The notes: generated by a model from the letters alone, not told the origin. A stretch of DNA of 64,000 nucleotides from Vanilla planifolia (GCA_023846275.1 CM043865.1:34920412-34984411), one strand, 5' to 3'. Shown: positions 1-15,100, counted from the first letter of the stretch. Program-made: numbers and translations.

Positions 1-364
1 AATCCTTTTCAAATAATTTTAATTTCTTCATTGCTTAATCCACTAATTGCGACCTCTTCAACATTCTTTCACCACTTTCATACTCAACAGAAAAGGTCCT
101 CACAATTCTTATCACAAATAAATTCATATTGAGTCACACTCATGTTAAGTTAACAATTATTGTTATAAAAGAACTCATATGACTACCAACTTTCAACAAA
201 CATAGAAAATACCAACAAATTTTTTAATATTTTTTTTTCTTGTCTATTCATTGATTTAAGAATGAAATGTTATATTAAACTATAATTTAGTATTAAATAC
301 TTGTTGATTTTTTAAAATAAAGTGATCTGTAAACTTTAGATTAAGCATTAGAATGTTTAATAGT
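1..364. other. AT-rich intergenic, no gene seen
   Basis: No reading frame of interest, no recognisable element end and no RNA gene was seen. The plastid-derived block begins at about 365. Confidence 0.5.
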
Positions 365-825
365 ACATCTCGATTTTGGTTTAATAGCAAATCCAAATGG
401 GAGACGACCATATTTATTCAATTTTTCTCTTTTCACATGGATGTCATGTGACAGATCTTGGAAAGTTTTGGAATAAGAAGTTGGAATTTGCAAACCTTCC
501 AAATATAGAGCTTGTAAGGCTTTAAACCCAAATACATTGCCCACAATGAAAATAAACATGTCAGTAATAGAACCTTCTTTAAAAAGGTCTAAAAGATAAG
601 CTACATGAGCAATATATTGATTTTCTTCTTCAACAACAGGCTCAATGTGGTAGCATCACCTTTATAATGATCAAAATTGGTCAGTCCATCAGTCCACACA
701 GTTGTCCATGTACCAATAGAAGATTCGACAGCTACCGCAGCCCCTGATTCTTCAAACAGAACTCTTGGTCGAAGAGTTACTCAGAATGTTGCCAAGATAT
801 TAGTATCTTTGGTTTCAATTTGCAA
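365..825 (-). pseudogene. rbcL (pseudogene): Nuclear insert of plastid DNA: degenerate rbcL fragment
   Basis: Read on the minus strand this is a decayed piece of the plastid gene for the RuBisCO large subunit, covering roughly residues 27-180 of the usual 475 or so. Directly visible are ETKDTNIL near the N-terminal side, [45 protein letters not shown] and KLNKYGR followed by an IKPK-like end. A one-base loss near 659 (in the KGRCYHIEP region of normal rbcL) shifts the frame. Many substitutions have hit conserved residues, for example the segment that is normally TPQPGVPPEEAG. The fragment has no start and no C-terminal active-site region, so it cannot make RuBisCO. It is best read as an old NUPT that has drifted in the nucleus. 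Confidence in the family identity is high because several consecutive motifs match; the exact ends are approximate. Confidence 0.9.
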
Positions 826-1973
826 TGGATGTTTTCTCTAGTCAAGAAGCTGTGGGAAAATAGGCCGAATGGTACAATGTGTGTGATGTTGTTTTAATGT
901 GAGGATTTTGTTATTATGAATTAAGCATAAATCACGATATCTATAATAGGCATCGAGAAGTAGGAGTGGAGATATTAGAATTATTTGCCCTTCCTTACAA
1001 TATCTTTAACAACTAATGGGAACATCAAAGATTTGCATATTATAAGAATAAATAACTTATTTTAGTAAGAAGTAATGATAATCATGATTCAAGAATGGAT
1101 AACACCATTAGAGAAGTCTAATTTGTTGGACTGCTAACATGATAACATTTATAGGACTTTTTGGGATTATGATTATGAGACTTTTTTGAACTCTTGGATC
1201 GTCAATGAAGAGAGGTAATTGTTATATGGAACCTACTTTTCTTAAAGCATGCTTTTAATTAGATCTAGGCTCACTCTACTAAAATTAGTACAGACTATAT
1301 GTCTTATATGTCGAATCAACAACTTTATTATCCTATTTTTTAAAATAGTGATAGATTTATTATTATTAATCACATATGTTCACTCTTTTTTTTTTACAAT
1401 GATTAGCTTCTAAGACTAATTTTTTTTCATATTGGAATGTATAATCATTGTATTCTCATTTATCCTTAACTTCCACCTAAATTGAGTGGTGGTCTTATGG
1501 ATAAACCATGTTGGTTGGCTTTTCTATATGTGGTGCCAATCTTTAAATGTTTTTCCATTTTATTAGGGAGAGATTTTGGTTGGTGTAGACTATTTTGAAT
1601 TTATAGATACTTTTTAGATTTGAATGATATTTAAAAATTATTTTTAATGCAAAACATAATTTTTAATAATATCTCAAAATACTATAAAACTAAAAATCTA
1701 AAACTTGTAAATAATATTACCAAATCAAATGTCTTCTAAATTTATAAAATATTTTAATAAAAATAAATAAAAAAAAAACATATTTGGTAAATTAAAGGAC
1801 AAGTTGCATAAAAAGACAACTCAAAATATGAATTTATATCCCTATCCACATGTATTCTTTATTCCCTCGTGACAAATTATTGAGGGTGCGTTTGGACGTT
1901 GGGAAAGCTTCCCATAGTAAGCCCCAAATGCCCATCAAAGGCCTCCTTTGGGACAATAATTGGTAGTAAAAAC

Positions 1974-1996
1974 AAAAAAAAAAAAAAAAAAAAAAA
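1974..1996 (+). repeat. Poly(A) tract, 23 A
   Basis: Uninterrupted run of A followed by GAAGAAGA. It may be the tail of an old retroposed sequence. The stretch just before it (about 1,880-1,970, with GTGCGTTTGG and relatively high GC) differs in composition from its surroundings, but no element could be named. Confidence 0.7.
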
Positions 1997-4900
1997 GAAG
2001 AAGACGTAATCCTAATTTTTTTTAAAAAAATAAAAATAGTTTGATAAATTATAATCAAAATATAATATTTAAATATATAAAAACAATTGTTTTGTTTTTT
2101 AAATCTGAATTTTTAATTTTTTGTATCAGCTTGAAAATGAGCATATATGAGATCTTTCACCTCCGCTTAAACATAGTTTTTAAACATCATTACTTACAAA
2201 TACAACTTACTGGATTTTGAACACTGATAAGAATTTTGAAACAAATAGATCAAATATTGTTTTATTTATTGATTCTAGAAAAATAAACAAATAAATAAAT
2301 AAAACTTTTTATCTCCAAATAGTATATTTTTAATAAACGATTTTCAAACAGCACATAATTCCACTTTTCAAAAATAACGTTGGTGTATAACAGATATGTA
2401 AATCAATATAAATATATCAAAAAAAATATAAAAAGATAGCTTTGAAATTAAATATGGCTTTTTAAATATTCGTGCTGTATGAAAAAAATCAGACACACGT
2501 ACACGTGCTTTGTCTTTAACGGTAACTTATTTTTTATACGCATTTGCATTAAAACATATGCATGCCATGCCAACGTTATGTGATTTAGAACATATATTAT
2601 CCATGGGAATAATATTTATGAAAAATAAATGTAAATGTAGAAATATTTTTATTAATTTTATAAATTTAATTTGAAGTTAATTGAAATCAAATGTAAAAAT
2701 ATTACAAAAAAAATTTAAATGCTTTTAATAAGTTATGTTATATTTTTAAAACAAGTTTAGAAAGTATATTTGCTCTAAACATTTTAAAATAATAATGAAA
2801 CTAATCAAATTAATAATTAAAGTTAATCCATCAATTTTAATGAGTTGAAGGCTCATTTTAATCTTGATCATAGTTAGCCATTCGATTATCCTAATCATTG
2901 AGACTAGAATTTTGAAGCCATTTGTTTCTTGACAAAACTAAAAGATGATGCTTGAAACGATTTAATTGCTTCCAAGTCCATGATCTATAAAGTAATATGT
3001 TGCATTAAGTGAAGTTTATGACAAAAAATTAAAAATTCTATTATAAGCTCAAGTTTTCCTTAAAAATAATTTCATGTGTATTAAAGTGCTTAGGCAAAAG
3101 ATAGATTCATGAAGCATAGATGCCATTATTGACTAAAATCTTCAATATTGCTAAAAGTTTTGTTTAGGTTAGCTTGACGAATGCATTATAGAGAATATGC
3201 CAAAAAAAATTTAGACTTATCTTTAAACGTGGGTATTTATAAATTTTGAAAAGAAATTTAATTAGGTAATTCTAAACGTTTACAATAATTATAATGATTG
3301 AAACTTATAAGACTATTTGGGCAATTTTGTAAATGATTGATTAAAAAAGTAACATAAAGAAACCTTTTGAAAAGCACCATGAAAACTATTGACAAAGCTC
3401 AAAGGTAACTTAGGAAGCAATTTATGGAGATTTGTTATCTAATCACTTAGTGATTAATCAAAGAACACCTAGAGGGTTGAAGAATAAGAAAAGAATATCA
3501 AAGTTAATGAGATATGAGATTGGCATTTGTCATCAATCCAATGGCACTTGAGATAGATGATTTGCATCACGACGTTCAATAAAGTTATCTTTATTAAACA
3601 TGAGTTTTCTTTGCCCCATATTTATGTGGGAAGTGAAGATGCATTAATCATTGAAATTACCGTGTAACATGTTTTGAATCCGAGTGCTATATCATTTATT
3701 CTTAGAAAATAAATTAGTAAAGTATTATCAACATTAATTGTCATTGTTTTCCTAACTAAGCTCCTTGACTTAATCCTTATTATATATTTTCATATAATTT
3801 TGTATCCATCATTAATTCTTGAGATTATTTATACATATTGAATTTTTCTTAATTAAGGAATATTATTAGACAATTTTTTTAGAGTAATGTGAGGACCAAA
3901 GTCATATTATTACCTAACTTTGCGGCCTTTATTATCAATTTGTTTTTGAAATTGATCTTAGGATAAGGGTCATCATATTGCCTATTCATAAATCCTTTGT
4001 CATCAAAAACTTTTTTGAGACAATTCTCAGGATCGTGGCACTCTTTGGCTAAATCTTTTTGTTGGGGACTTTCATTTTTTAGGATGAGTCTTTGGACTAG
4101 GGAACTATTGGCAAAAATGCCTCTATATGATTTTTGATTTTTGAAGATATATCTCAAAATCAGGGTATCTATTAGCTAAAACCCCTCTTAATGAGCTAGA
4201 GATGTAACATTCTAGCCTTCCAAGTGAGATATTATCCTAGTTAATAGGGTTTTATCTTATTTTTTTTCATATATTCTTAAGATCATGATATTTCATATAT
4301 AAATCAAAAACTCTTTCTTAATTATTGAAATAGAATAATTCATTTTTTAATCTTAAAAGAATTGCATATCAGTTGCTACGTGTCCAATGATTTTTCTTTT
4401 GGGACATCGACATTCACTCTCCATCCTCTTATAGTATTATATGCTTATTAACTTTATTTATTTCATCATCAAACCACATCATGCTTGCAAGCGTGTTAGG
4501 TTTAATACCACAATGTGACATCACAACCTTCCTAATATGATATTATTCCAATTAACTAATTTCTATCATATTTTCTCCATAAGTACACAATACTTTAAAA
4601 CTAGCATATCACAGATGGATTAAGATCTCTTTTTTAATAATCAATATGAAATAATTCATCCTATATTATTAGAAATATTACATATAAATAACTTTTTATC
4701 TAATGATTCATCTCTTTGGATATTATAATAGTAATTTTATTAAATTTTGATTGCTAGGAATAAACTATATTTTTAGAAATTAGATCCAAATGACAAAAAG
4801 ATTGTCCAATAAATTTTAAAATAAGTTATCATAAAGTTTTATCGAATCTAAAATTTTCATAAATTTTTTACTCTATTTAATATTTTAATATTTTTATCTA

Positions 4901-5770
4901 TAAATAATGCATTGTGTTATAAGTGTGGCCCTTAGATATATTTCATAAAAGTTATATTATTGAGCTTCAAATAAAATGTACTATTTGTTAAATTTTTATA
5001 AAAGTTTTTTAACATTTTTCAAAAATTTTAATAATTTTCTCTTCTAAAATATTTAAAATAATATTTTTTATTTATAATTTCAACCTTTTGTTTTATGAAT
5101 TATTTTAATATAAATTTCATATTATTGAAATAATATGCTTTTAATAATTTTAACTTTCTTATTTAATATTTTTTTCTTTCTCCTTAAGACTCAAACTCCA
5201 CTTTTAAAGATGAATAATTTTTTTATAAAATAATAAAAATTCACAAAATTATGAAATTACATAAAATCATTCTTTTAATCAAAGTTTATATCTCTGGTGA
5301 TAATATTATATTTCCTCCTTTAAGCTAGGAATCATAATCCAATAAAACTAATTAGTAATTTTTATTGATAATAAAAATTTTCTTAATATAATTTAATTAA
5401 ATCTTATCTCGCATTTGGAATATTACAAAGGTTTACGTCAATGAATTCATATGACTAGATTAACTATCTCTTCCTTGGTAAGGCTCTTTTATTGTTATAT
5501 TGAGACTCAAGTAATAAAATAATATCCTCCGAGTTTACATAATCTTTTTTTATATCTAAAATCATAGGCCTTTTTTAAACCATAATTTAACCCAAAAGTT
5601 GCATTTCTCTCCAATATATCATTTCTTTTATAATAAAAAAAACACCCAATATTCATGACCATTAACATGCTTACATATGTATAACTTTTAAATCAAATTT
5701 TGCATCATATTCATGTTTAAAAGATTAATAGCATTTGAATACAAAATATAGCACATAAATTGAATTTACA

Positions 5771-5778
5771 TGTGTGTG

Positions 5779-5812
<34 letters not shown>
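5771..5812 (+). repeat. Compound (TG)n-(TA)n microsatellite
   Basis: Eight TG units (5,771-5,786), a short TC break, then about twelve TA units to 5,812. Its length is likely to vary between individuals. Confidence 0.9.
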
Positions 5813-5813
<1 letters not shown>

Positions 5814-8800
5814 TCATGATTTCTTATAAAATAAATACACAATATATTAATATCAACATAAATACAAGTTTCTCCATAATTATAAATTTTCAAAATTAGA
5901 CTTGTATTGAAAACCAATCACCAATCAAATACGTTAAGCACGTAGATCATATGGTCAATTACGTATTCCTATACAAAATGATTGCGTAATTAAACAACTT
6001 CTTAGACATTGTCTTGTTTAATCCTCTCTTTAGACCTTCCTTTCAAGACTAATCATGAGATTAAAAATAATATTAACATATAGTATGATTGTCTTGAAAA
6101 TTTCCTAATCCAATCTGTTGAACTAATCATACAATTTATTGTTTATTTTCATATCATATGATTTTTTTAAAAAAATATAGATTCCTTCACTTATGAATTT
6201 AACATATAATATATTGTATGATAATTTATTTCTTTCATTGTAAATTAACTCTAACTCAATAGGAACAAGTGCCCATGCTTTCAAAATGTCTCTTAGAAGT
6301 TTAAAACACCATTAATTGGTGCTCAAAAAGCTAAAGCTCAAATTAATATACATTTTTCATGCTTGATTTCTATAGCACTTCCTTTCTTCTCCTTTAGATC
6401 CCTATTATTTTTCTTATTCTTCAACTTACTTTAGTCTTCTAATTCCTCTTTTTTCTTTTCTTTTTGTCTATAGTTTTCTTGGATTTTCTTTTATCCCTCC
6501 CTTTTTTATTTCTAAAACTTCTTACAAACTCTTTCTTACATAGGATTATAACAACACATACAAAAAGAATTTCTTTCTATAAATTGAATGTGGATTTGTG
6601 TGGATATATATATCATAATTTTATTGTTCTCTTCTATAATTCACAATAAATCTAATTGAGTTTTAAAAACTGTAATTCAACAACCAACAATTTTTTTTAA
6701 GTTATCTCTCCTTATTAATGTATTTATTTTGACATTTAATACAATTCTAAAAACTTTCACATTTTTCAAGATAAAATTGAAATAATATTGTTACCTCTTA
6801 AGCTTAAAAACATAATTTTTTACTTACCTATGAAATAACTTATTACATGCTTAGTCTCCTAATTATAGAGATGTCATAATAATATTTTGACAAATAATGA
6901 TCACATGATACCACTATAAACCAAGCAAAATCCTTAATAGTTGTTACATCATCAAGTGTAAATCTCAAAAGAAATAAAAAAGGAAAGTAAACATGCACAT
7001 AAGAACAAACCAATTTATGATGCCAAATTATTTTTTGCTAAATGCATGGACAACAACAATTCACATTCATTATAAAAAAAAAAATAAAACTTCATAATAG
7101 AAAAATCCAAAAATATTATTTATAATCAAGAAATTATAAAATAAAAAAAAATAAAAAAACATATACAAATTCAAGATGAGGTCTCGACCCATTCACCCCT
7201 ATATGAAGTTGCATCCTCACATAGATCCCCACAACTTATTGATTGAGCAAAAAAAACCCTTTGACAATATCGATAATTGTGTTTAAAATCTAAACAGACT
7301 TCAAGTTAATTAAAATTCAAAATATCTCTACACATTAATTTGTACATTATTATTTCTTCAAATAGCTATATTTCGTTTGTGAAGAATGGTTTTATTAGAC
7401 CCACTGTGTACATGAGTAGGTGTGATTTAAGTTCTTCAAAATATACAAAGATAGATGTGATTTAAGGCTAATTAAGTTGATTACTTATCTTAAAGTAGTT
7501 AAAGGTTGTTTAATATGGGTCGTTATGTTAGTTGATTAAGGAATTGTTGAAAAGGCTATGTGGTGAGAGGGTGCAATGTATCTATCTAAATTGCTAGGGT
7601 TTTAACTAATGGTCCCCTTCTTTTAATTTCTTTGGAAATACCAACAATTTAGACGCTCTTTCTTAGTCTTGGTTTTATTTCCATGTAAGATTATGAAGAC
7701 TTGGTACCAAGTGCACCAATTAAGGAAGAATATTTAATTTAACAATATTGTCACGTCATTCATCAGTATTCTAAAAAATAAATATCAATTTAATGATATT
7801 TTTATATAAAATAAAATATTATATTTTTATTTTTAAAAAATTTGGTTTATGGTTCCCTTTTTCATGCGGATTACAACATTTTTTTTTCCCATTTGTACAT
7901 TTATATAGTGTATAAAGATTAATATGTTGTTTTTCATCATTAAAAAGTTGGGATTAAATTTGCCCATTTGTTATTTGTTCTAAGAAAATGTTTTAATGTG
8001 ATATTGAATAAAATGTTTTTAAAATATAAATTAAAAAATTAATGAAAATTATTTTCTGTATTATGGGTCCTTAAGCATCCTTCACAAATGAGGATTCATC
8101 AACAGAAAATGCAATTGTGCATGTAAGATGAGTAGAGTTGAATGATTTGGTCATGGGATTGCATATATGGGATTAAATCATTGCTTGGTGTAGCAAACAA
8201 TTATATCATGATGCATTACATTATCTTATCTTATGCCATATATGCAATCCCCATTTGTAACAGTAACGCAAAAGCCTGAGATTTAATTAGTAACTACAAC
8301 TCAAGTTAGAATGCATAAAAAGATATAACATATACAAATATAAGGTTTTTTTTTACTATTTTTCTTATACCTTAGTTAACTTCTAACTCTTCTATTTTTT
8401 TCATCATTTTTGTTCTTAAATTCAATTTAAGATTTATTGTGAAAATAATTTTGTAATATTTAAAAGTTAAATGAAAACATTCACATTGTTATAAGGTTAA
8501 GGTATATCAAATCTATAATTTTCATTATAGCTCATACTCTTTACTCTAGTCTTCTCATCAGTATAAGATCAAACGATTTTTCTTCCAACTCTTCGCTCTC
8601 AATCTTATTTATTTTTCTTACCCCATCCTCTTGAATAGATTTGAATGTATATGGGACCATCAATATTTATCATTTGATAGAAATATTTTATACAAGTATT
8701 ATAAAAATATTATTAACAAATAAGAAAATAAATTAAAAATGATTTAATGAGTAGAATAACTTATCTTCTTAAGCCATTTGCATGGGAAAAATTAATTTCA

Positions 8801-9011
8801 GTAAAACTACATCGGTCAGCCAGTGGCGTTCGACGCCGCCACTGCGACATTAGAGGATTAACAAAGCTCGCCGTCTCCGCCAGGTATGACCTGGCTGCCT
8901 CCACAAAATGGGCGAAGTTGAAATCGAGGAAGGCGGCCGATTTTTTATACACTGCCCCATTTCCAAATTCGTCTCTCTGCTCTTCCCGTTTCCTCTTTGA
9001 CGGAGAACTTT

Positions 9012-9017
9012 TATATA
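9012..9017 (+). promoter_or_regulatory. TATA box of the RING-H2 gene
   Basis: TATATA lies about 155 bases upstream of the start codon at 9,171, at the start of a GC-richer leader that contrasts with the AT-rich DNA before 8,800. A transcription start about 30 bases downstream would give a leader of about 125 bases. Position and composition fit a plant core promoter; no transcript evidence was available. Confidence 0.5.
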
Positions 9018-9170
9018 GGTTTCAAATCCTGCCTTCTACGAAGGCCAAACTCAGCCGAAAGGGGTTTAGACTCTCCATCAAAATTCTTACTTTTCTGTGT
9101 CCTACTTGGAACTAACCCAGCCACTACGGCTTCCGGGTTAGGGACAATTTTCTCCCACATCATTTGCACT

Positions 9171-12100
9171 ATGGAGGATGAGCGGCATATGGCGAGAGGA
9201 TCCCACGGGGAGTTTCGTGTTTTGGGCCATTCAGGGGTGTCCCCGAACTTCCTCTGGTTGATCGCGGGAATGCTTTCTGGTGCTGTTACAGGACTTTTCG
9301 CCCTAGGTATGTTATTGTTGTTTTGTCGTGAACTCGTTGTTTTTGTTTTCCGCTGCGTTCTTGCAAGTGTTTGTGATTAAACAATATAAGGATGTGTCCT
9401 CGCCCATGGGCCCTTAGATTTGTTGGGCTCGATATCTTTTTAGTTTTTTCCGTGTTGATGCAAGTGATGTTCTTTGACACACATAGAGATGCTGGTGCCC
9501 TGTACGCATGTAGAAGCATTATCATGCAAGAGAATGCAAACTTCGAAGATAAGAGAAAGAAGCAGAGGAGGTAGCACTGTTGTTGGTAATGCAAAAAGAC
9601 CCTGGAAGTGAGAAAAACCATGACCACATCTTCTGCTCTCTGATGTCGTGATTTTTTTCCTATTTGTGTTTTTCATGTGAGAATCAATTTCAAACCTTTC
9701 TCTGTTCTTTTTTGTACACCTTCCTCTTTGAATTCACTAACAAGCACAAAACAAGCCTTCTGTAGTCTCGCGATCCCCAAAATAACAACTACTAAGAGTT
9801 ACGACATTAACACTACACAAAGTGTATTACACTTGAGTGTGCCTATATTTGGACATCAGTAAGGGACGCTTTGCCATGTTGCGAATGCCCTATGTGGCTG
9901 TCAAAGTGTTGTGATCGTATATCTACCTTTTTTTTTGGGTCTCCATGTTCCATAATTTGTTACTTCCACTTTGTACTATCATTTGTAGAAAAGCCTGTTG
10001 TCAGGCTTGAGGAAATTATACGACCTTCTTCTTTAGCATAAGCTTTACCTTTTCCAATTTTCCTTCAACTCAGTAGCATTTGTGCAAGTAGTACAGTAAT
10101 TTGTCTTTGTTCTTAATATTACTGGCATATTTTTTTGTCCTTCGTTTATCTATATATGCAATTCACTTTCAAAGTTGGTTGTTACCATCTGTTCACAGAT
10201 TATTTAATTACATCTTGCTTTTATTTTTCATGTGGATTCGTTAATTTTTTTTTAATTACAGTGGGGGCTTTTGTGGGAGCACTTAGTGGTGCTTTGGCAG
10301 GTCGGGCTTCTGACACTGGCATTCTTAGAGGTGCTGTTCTGGGAGCAATTGCTGGTGCTGTTCTTGCTATTGAGATTTTGGAGGCTTATGATTGCTACTT
10401 GCGCTCAGATCAATCAAATTCTCGTAACACAGCCATGGTAGCTTTCTAAACTTTTTGTTTTCTTTTGATAGTAATGATATCATCTCGGTTCATGCAATTA
10501 TGTTTTGTTACTAGTTTCAATTTTTTCAAAACAAAGAAGTTTACTGTTAATTATTTCTAACCACTTACTTTTCTTGAGTCAGTCAATCACCTTATTTAAT
10601 AGATTTCAAATTTATTTATATTAATCAAGTCATTTTTATTGCTTTATTTCTTGATTTTTAAATCGGTTTACTTAGTTTATAAGAAGATTTGTACTAAAAG
10701 GTCAAGACATTTCCTCTGCAGCACAAATTCACCAGCCAATAACTTCTACAGTTCACCAGAAAGAAGTTCAATTGACCAACCATAAAGATCACTTCCACCA
10801 AGGGCTTCTTGATCTAAAATAATATATTGCTTTGGTATTTTATGGTTCATATTTTGGATACTTATTAAGTTAATGTTTATATAGTGGTCCTACCATGATT
10901 TAATAAATAAGGTAATATACTATGTATGAGATCAATTTTTATTTGTTCTTGGATCTAATTGTCCTAATATATTCCATGGATTTATGAGTGGATCAATGGG
11001 AAGATTTTCCATTGAATTGTTAGAGGATGAAGCAATTAGGCATTATCAATATTGACTACCTATTCAGATGATTAATCTAGTGCTTGCTATTTTCTCGTTA
11101 GAACATTGTGAATAATAATAAAACCAAGTGTAACATTTGAATATGCTTTCAAAATCAAATTGCTAGAATATTGAGATTTGAAAGATCTTAAGTCATCGCG
11201 TGATGGAGTTAGCAATGGTTTAGGTCACCTTGTTTGACCACATTTTTTAAGAACAAGACAAAAAGTTCGTCAGAAAATCACATGAAAAGTTAGATGTACA
11301 AATAAAGAGATCAAGAGAAAGAAAAGATGACATTTGGACCAACCTAATAAAATGGGGGTTTAAAATGAATGGTCTTATAGAGATTGGTTTATTTTATCAA
11401 GTATGATATTTTATATTATTATTAGTATCTTCATCTTCTAGATGTATTTTATAGATCTTTTCTTTATTAGATAATTTTAAACTTCTAAAAATCTATGATC
11501 ACTTCATATAATTCGATCCCTAGATAATAAATTAACTTAGAATGCCATAATTTATTGATTCTAAGAATATAGAAACTTCACTCATTTGTCTCTTTCTCAT
11601 TTTGTCTCCTTTATAGCCAATTCATGGAATATTCATTAATGCGAACAAGTCTGTAATCCAAGTGGATGATCCTCATGGTTGCATGATCAAAGGCACAAAC
11701 TCTTATGACCCCAAATAGAACTCCTAATGAGGATTGATTTCAAAGAAGGATATTTTATCTCTTGCCTAGCATGCATCTTCAGAGCCATAAGAATCCAAGC
11801 AATGAGTTCTGTATGTTGCCAAGCGAAGGTGCAAGTCACTTGGAACTTTTGAAAATTTACTTGCTGGACATGAAATAGGAAAGTGAAGATGGTGAAAATT
11901 TTGAATTTTTTATGCCAAGTCTTAATGTCACATTTCATATCTCTATACTTGATTTTTATTTTAGTTATTTTAAAGCCCTATGAATCAAGGGAACATAATT
12001 AAGTGATGAAATAGGTCATTGAGCTTGGAGGTGGAATTTCATTTTGGAACCTATGGAGTGAGGCCAAGTTTTGTCAAATCTAATTGATTTGTCATCTTAT

Positions 12101-15100
12101 TTTGAAGTATAACAAGGTATTCAAATAAACAATTTTAAAAGTGTGGTAGAAGATATTTACTTTTGAGCAATTATTTTTAATATTTAAGTTTCTTTCAGAT
12201 AGGGTTAATTATTGATTAATGTTACGTAGGAACTAATAGATTTGTTAGCAAAAAAAGTTGTTTATTAAAAGAAAACTAATAGTTATATATAGAGTTGTTG
12301 GATAATCTATTATAACTAGTGGTGTCATGATCTAATCTCATTATGTCAAAATATTATCTCATTTGGCCGTCTTATACCAATCAAAGTAGGTTTTGTTTTC
12401 AAAGGCATATCAACATCATAAGATTAACATATCACATTTAAACCATAGAATTTATTCCTCCATAACTAGTATGAGACTATTCATTTGTGTATTCCTCCAC
12501 ATGGAAGCCTATCAATACACTTTCAAGGCCACATCTTCGAGGCTAGAATCCCCTCCGAATCTTTGAGCATTACAGGCTCTCCAACTTCTGTAGTAGATAT
12601 CATTGAACCATATTGGATTATAGTAGATATCGCTCGACTTCCAAATTGTTACAATTCGATTTTACTATATTGAGATATTGTTCTATTTGATTGTCCAATA
12701 TCAATCAAAGTATATTTTGTCTTTAAAAGGTATGTTAAGATTTTAAGATCAAATTCTCACATATAAAGCTTAGAATCATTTTCTAGCTAATTGATATGAG
12801 ACTATTTGTTCTTGTAACTCTCAAATTAGAAGTCTATTAAGGTCCTCTGTAGTTCACATCGTTGAGGCTAGATTTTTTACTCTCTTGGGTGTTATAAGTG
12901 GCTTGTATTTTTCTATGCCATTAGAATTATGGGTTATATAATCTTTATGATTATTTGTGTTGTAGTTACAATTCTTGATTGCTCAGATGGCTGCTATGAA
13001 TCCTTTGTTACATAAATTGTATCGGTCAAACCCCACTTGTTTGCATACTCTTTTGTACTGTTTCCCATGTGAAAGAAAATCTTGTAACATCAACCTTCAT
13101 CTCTTCTATGACACTATTATTTTACATTTTGGAAGAAGCAATTGCTTCATATATCTTTTCCTATGAGATTTTGAATTCTTATTATTTTTTCTATGTAGCA
13201 GCCTGAATTTGTCTTTCACATTAAATAGGGTCAACAATGCTAATCTCTGGATTTAGGATCTTGCAGTTTCTTGTGGTTGCAATGGCTATCAATAGAAGCT
13301 TCATGAGAGTGTTATAGAGGTAATTTCTTGTACTTTACCTCAGTAGATGAAAGAAAATGGTACTGCATGCAGCTTTGAATTTTTAGTGCAAAGCTGCTAG
13401 TTATAACTGTTGGAAAAGTGTTACACTTCGCTGCTTGCTTGAACTTGACAGCATTTGAGTTGAGGTAAATTTGGCTATTGTCATATTCAATTGAGTATAA
13501 CCATGAGGATAGTGGTTTTTGTACTTGGCTATATTATCCAGTAAATATATGGGTATATGGGTCATAGCCAATCTTAGGTTAAAAGGCGTTGGAATCTGTT
13601 TTTGAATTAATTGTTCGAAGAAAAATGTTTTTGGATGATCTTTTGCTAGAGTAAACCCTGTTAACTTATTGTAATGGTCAAATTAGGTAGCTGCAGAAAG
13701 CATTCATGGCATTGTCAACCGAGCCAAAATCGAGGATAAATATGTTGTATTCAGAATGGGTTGTTTGTTGAAAACGATAAGGAAGTATGAAAGGCTCTGC
13801 AAGGTTTTGTTGGTTGAGAAGATAGGGAAGTTCAAAAAGTTGTGGGTGTGCTCTGCTAGGATTTGTTGTTTGAGGAGGATAAGGAAGTTCAAAAGGTTGC
13901 AGATGGCCATGTCGTTACTCAGTGGCAATCAGGGCTTGGAAGTCCGGCAACAAATTTGTGGAATTATCTCCAAGAAGATTGCTTTGTTATTGGATAAGGA
14001 TTGGCCTCAATCTTAAGTTGGTGATTGGTGCTTCTGCTGGTGCTACAACAGTGACTTTGTTTGGCATAGTGGGCCATGGTCCATTACCAATCAAGCTTTG
14101 GGACTTGATGCATGGATCCCGCATTTTAAGCCCAGTCTTTCTGTGATCATGATTACTGTTTGGGTCCTCCTTGGACCTCCGTTTGCTATATTAGGTTCAT
14201 GAGAACTTGGTGCACATTGCTTGCATGATTGGGGTGTTGAGACAGCTAGATTGTGTTATTACTGAGAAGGAGAGGGTGGCTTTCACCGGGGTTTACATCT
14301 GTCAGGATCTTTCTAAGTCACTCGTTACAGGTATGTGGTTGACTTGCCCTTTGGATCAGGTTTTTTGGAGCTTTTAATATGACATCCCTCCCTCTCATTT
14401 GTTTCGACTGCAGTCTAGTATGCCATCACACACTGGCATGTGCAAACCTCAACATTCATCTACTTTTACATCCACCTGTGAACTCGGGTGGAGGCTGGTG
14501 TGATTCCTATTTGGACTGTATGAAAAAATGCATTCGACCTTTCTCTTGTTATTTTTGTTACAGAGCAAAGTGATATGGGTCACGAGTGTTGGATGATTGT
14601 TGCCAATAAAAGTGGAGTGCCACCGAAGATTATATGAAAGCACCTCAAACCAAAAGGGGTGCACATATTGGGCCTTTTGCTGCTTTTGTTGTGAATAAGA
14701 CTTGCATTTCTTGTGACCCAACTACCCTACCACCAATTGTTAGTAAGGCTAAGGCGCATGCCACGCTATAACACCCTACCTCCCTATTGCATCAAGCTCT
14801 CTCTCTTGCGGCATTAGTTGTGCCTCACCCTGCTATGCAACAAACCTCCTTGCTAGGATCTGTTCTGAATAAAGGGAAGCAACCATCGTTTGTGGATGCA
14901 CCTACCAAATTGAACCAATGTGCAATGTGCAATCAGGTTAGCTGCTAATTCAGATGCCATGGATGTCAATGAGTAGCTATTATGCCCAAGCACAAGGATA
15001 AGCTGCTAGTTTTGTAGGTGGACCTGCTTTATTGAGTTGCCATGTAGATGTTATAGCTACTAATGTGATTGCTCTAGAAGTACAAACCAATGAGCTATTG

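Larger units (their letters stand above)
826..8700. other. AT-rich intergenic DNA with degraded repeats
   Basis: Nearly 8 kb with no supportable gene. The short ORFs here (such as those near 3,879-4,157 and 6,464-6,649) are AT-rich and match nothing I recognise. It contains a 23-base A run (1,974-1,996) and a compound microsatellite (5,771-5,812). The segments around 4,200-4,350 and 4,500-4,660 look like two diverged copies of one sequence (phrases with ATTATTCC/ATTATCC, AATAATTCAT). It is probably old transposon sediment, but no protein-level evidence survives. Confidence 0.45.

Noticed and set aside
8747..9115. Plus- and minus-strand ORFs just upstream of the RING-H2 start codon
   Set aside because: They overlap the promoter and leader; neither resembles a known family and both end at the point where the GC-rich leader changes. 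A minus-strand gene fragment cannot be fully excluded.
9286..9676. Minus-strand ORFs across the first intron of the RING-H2 gene
   Set aside because: Shadow frames of exon 1 and intron 1, with no recognisable protein features.
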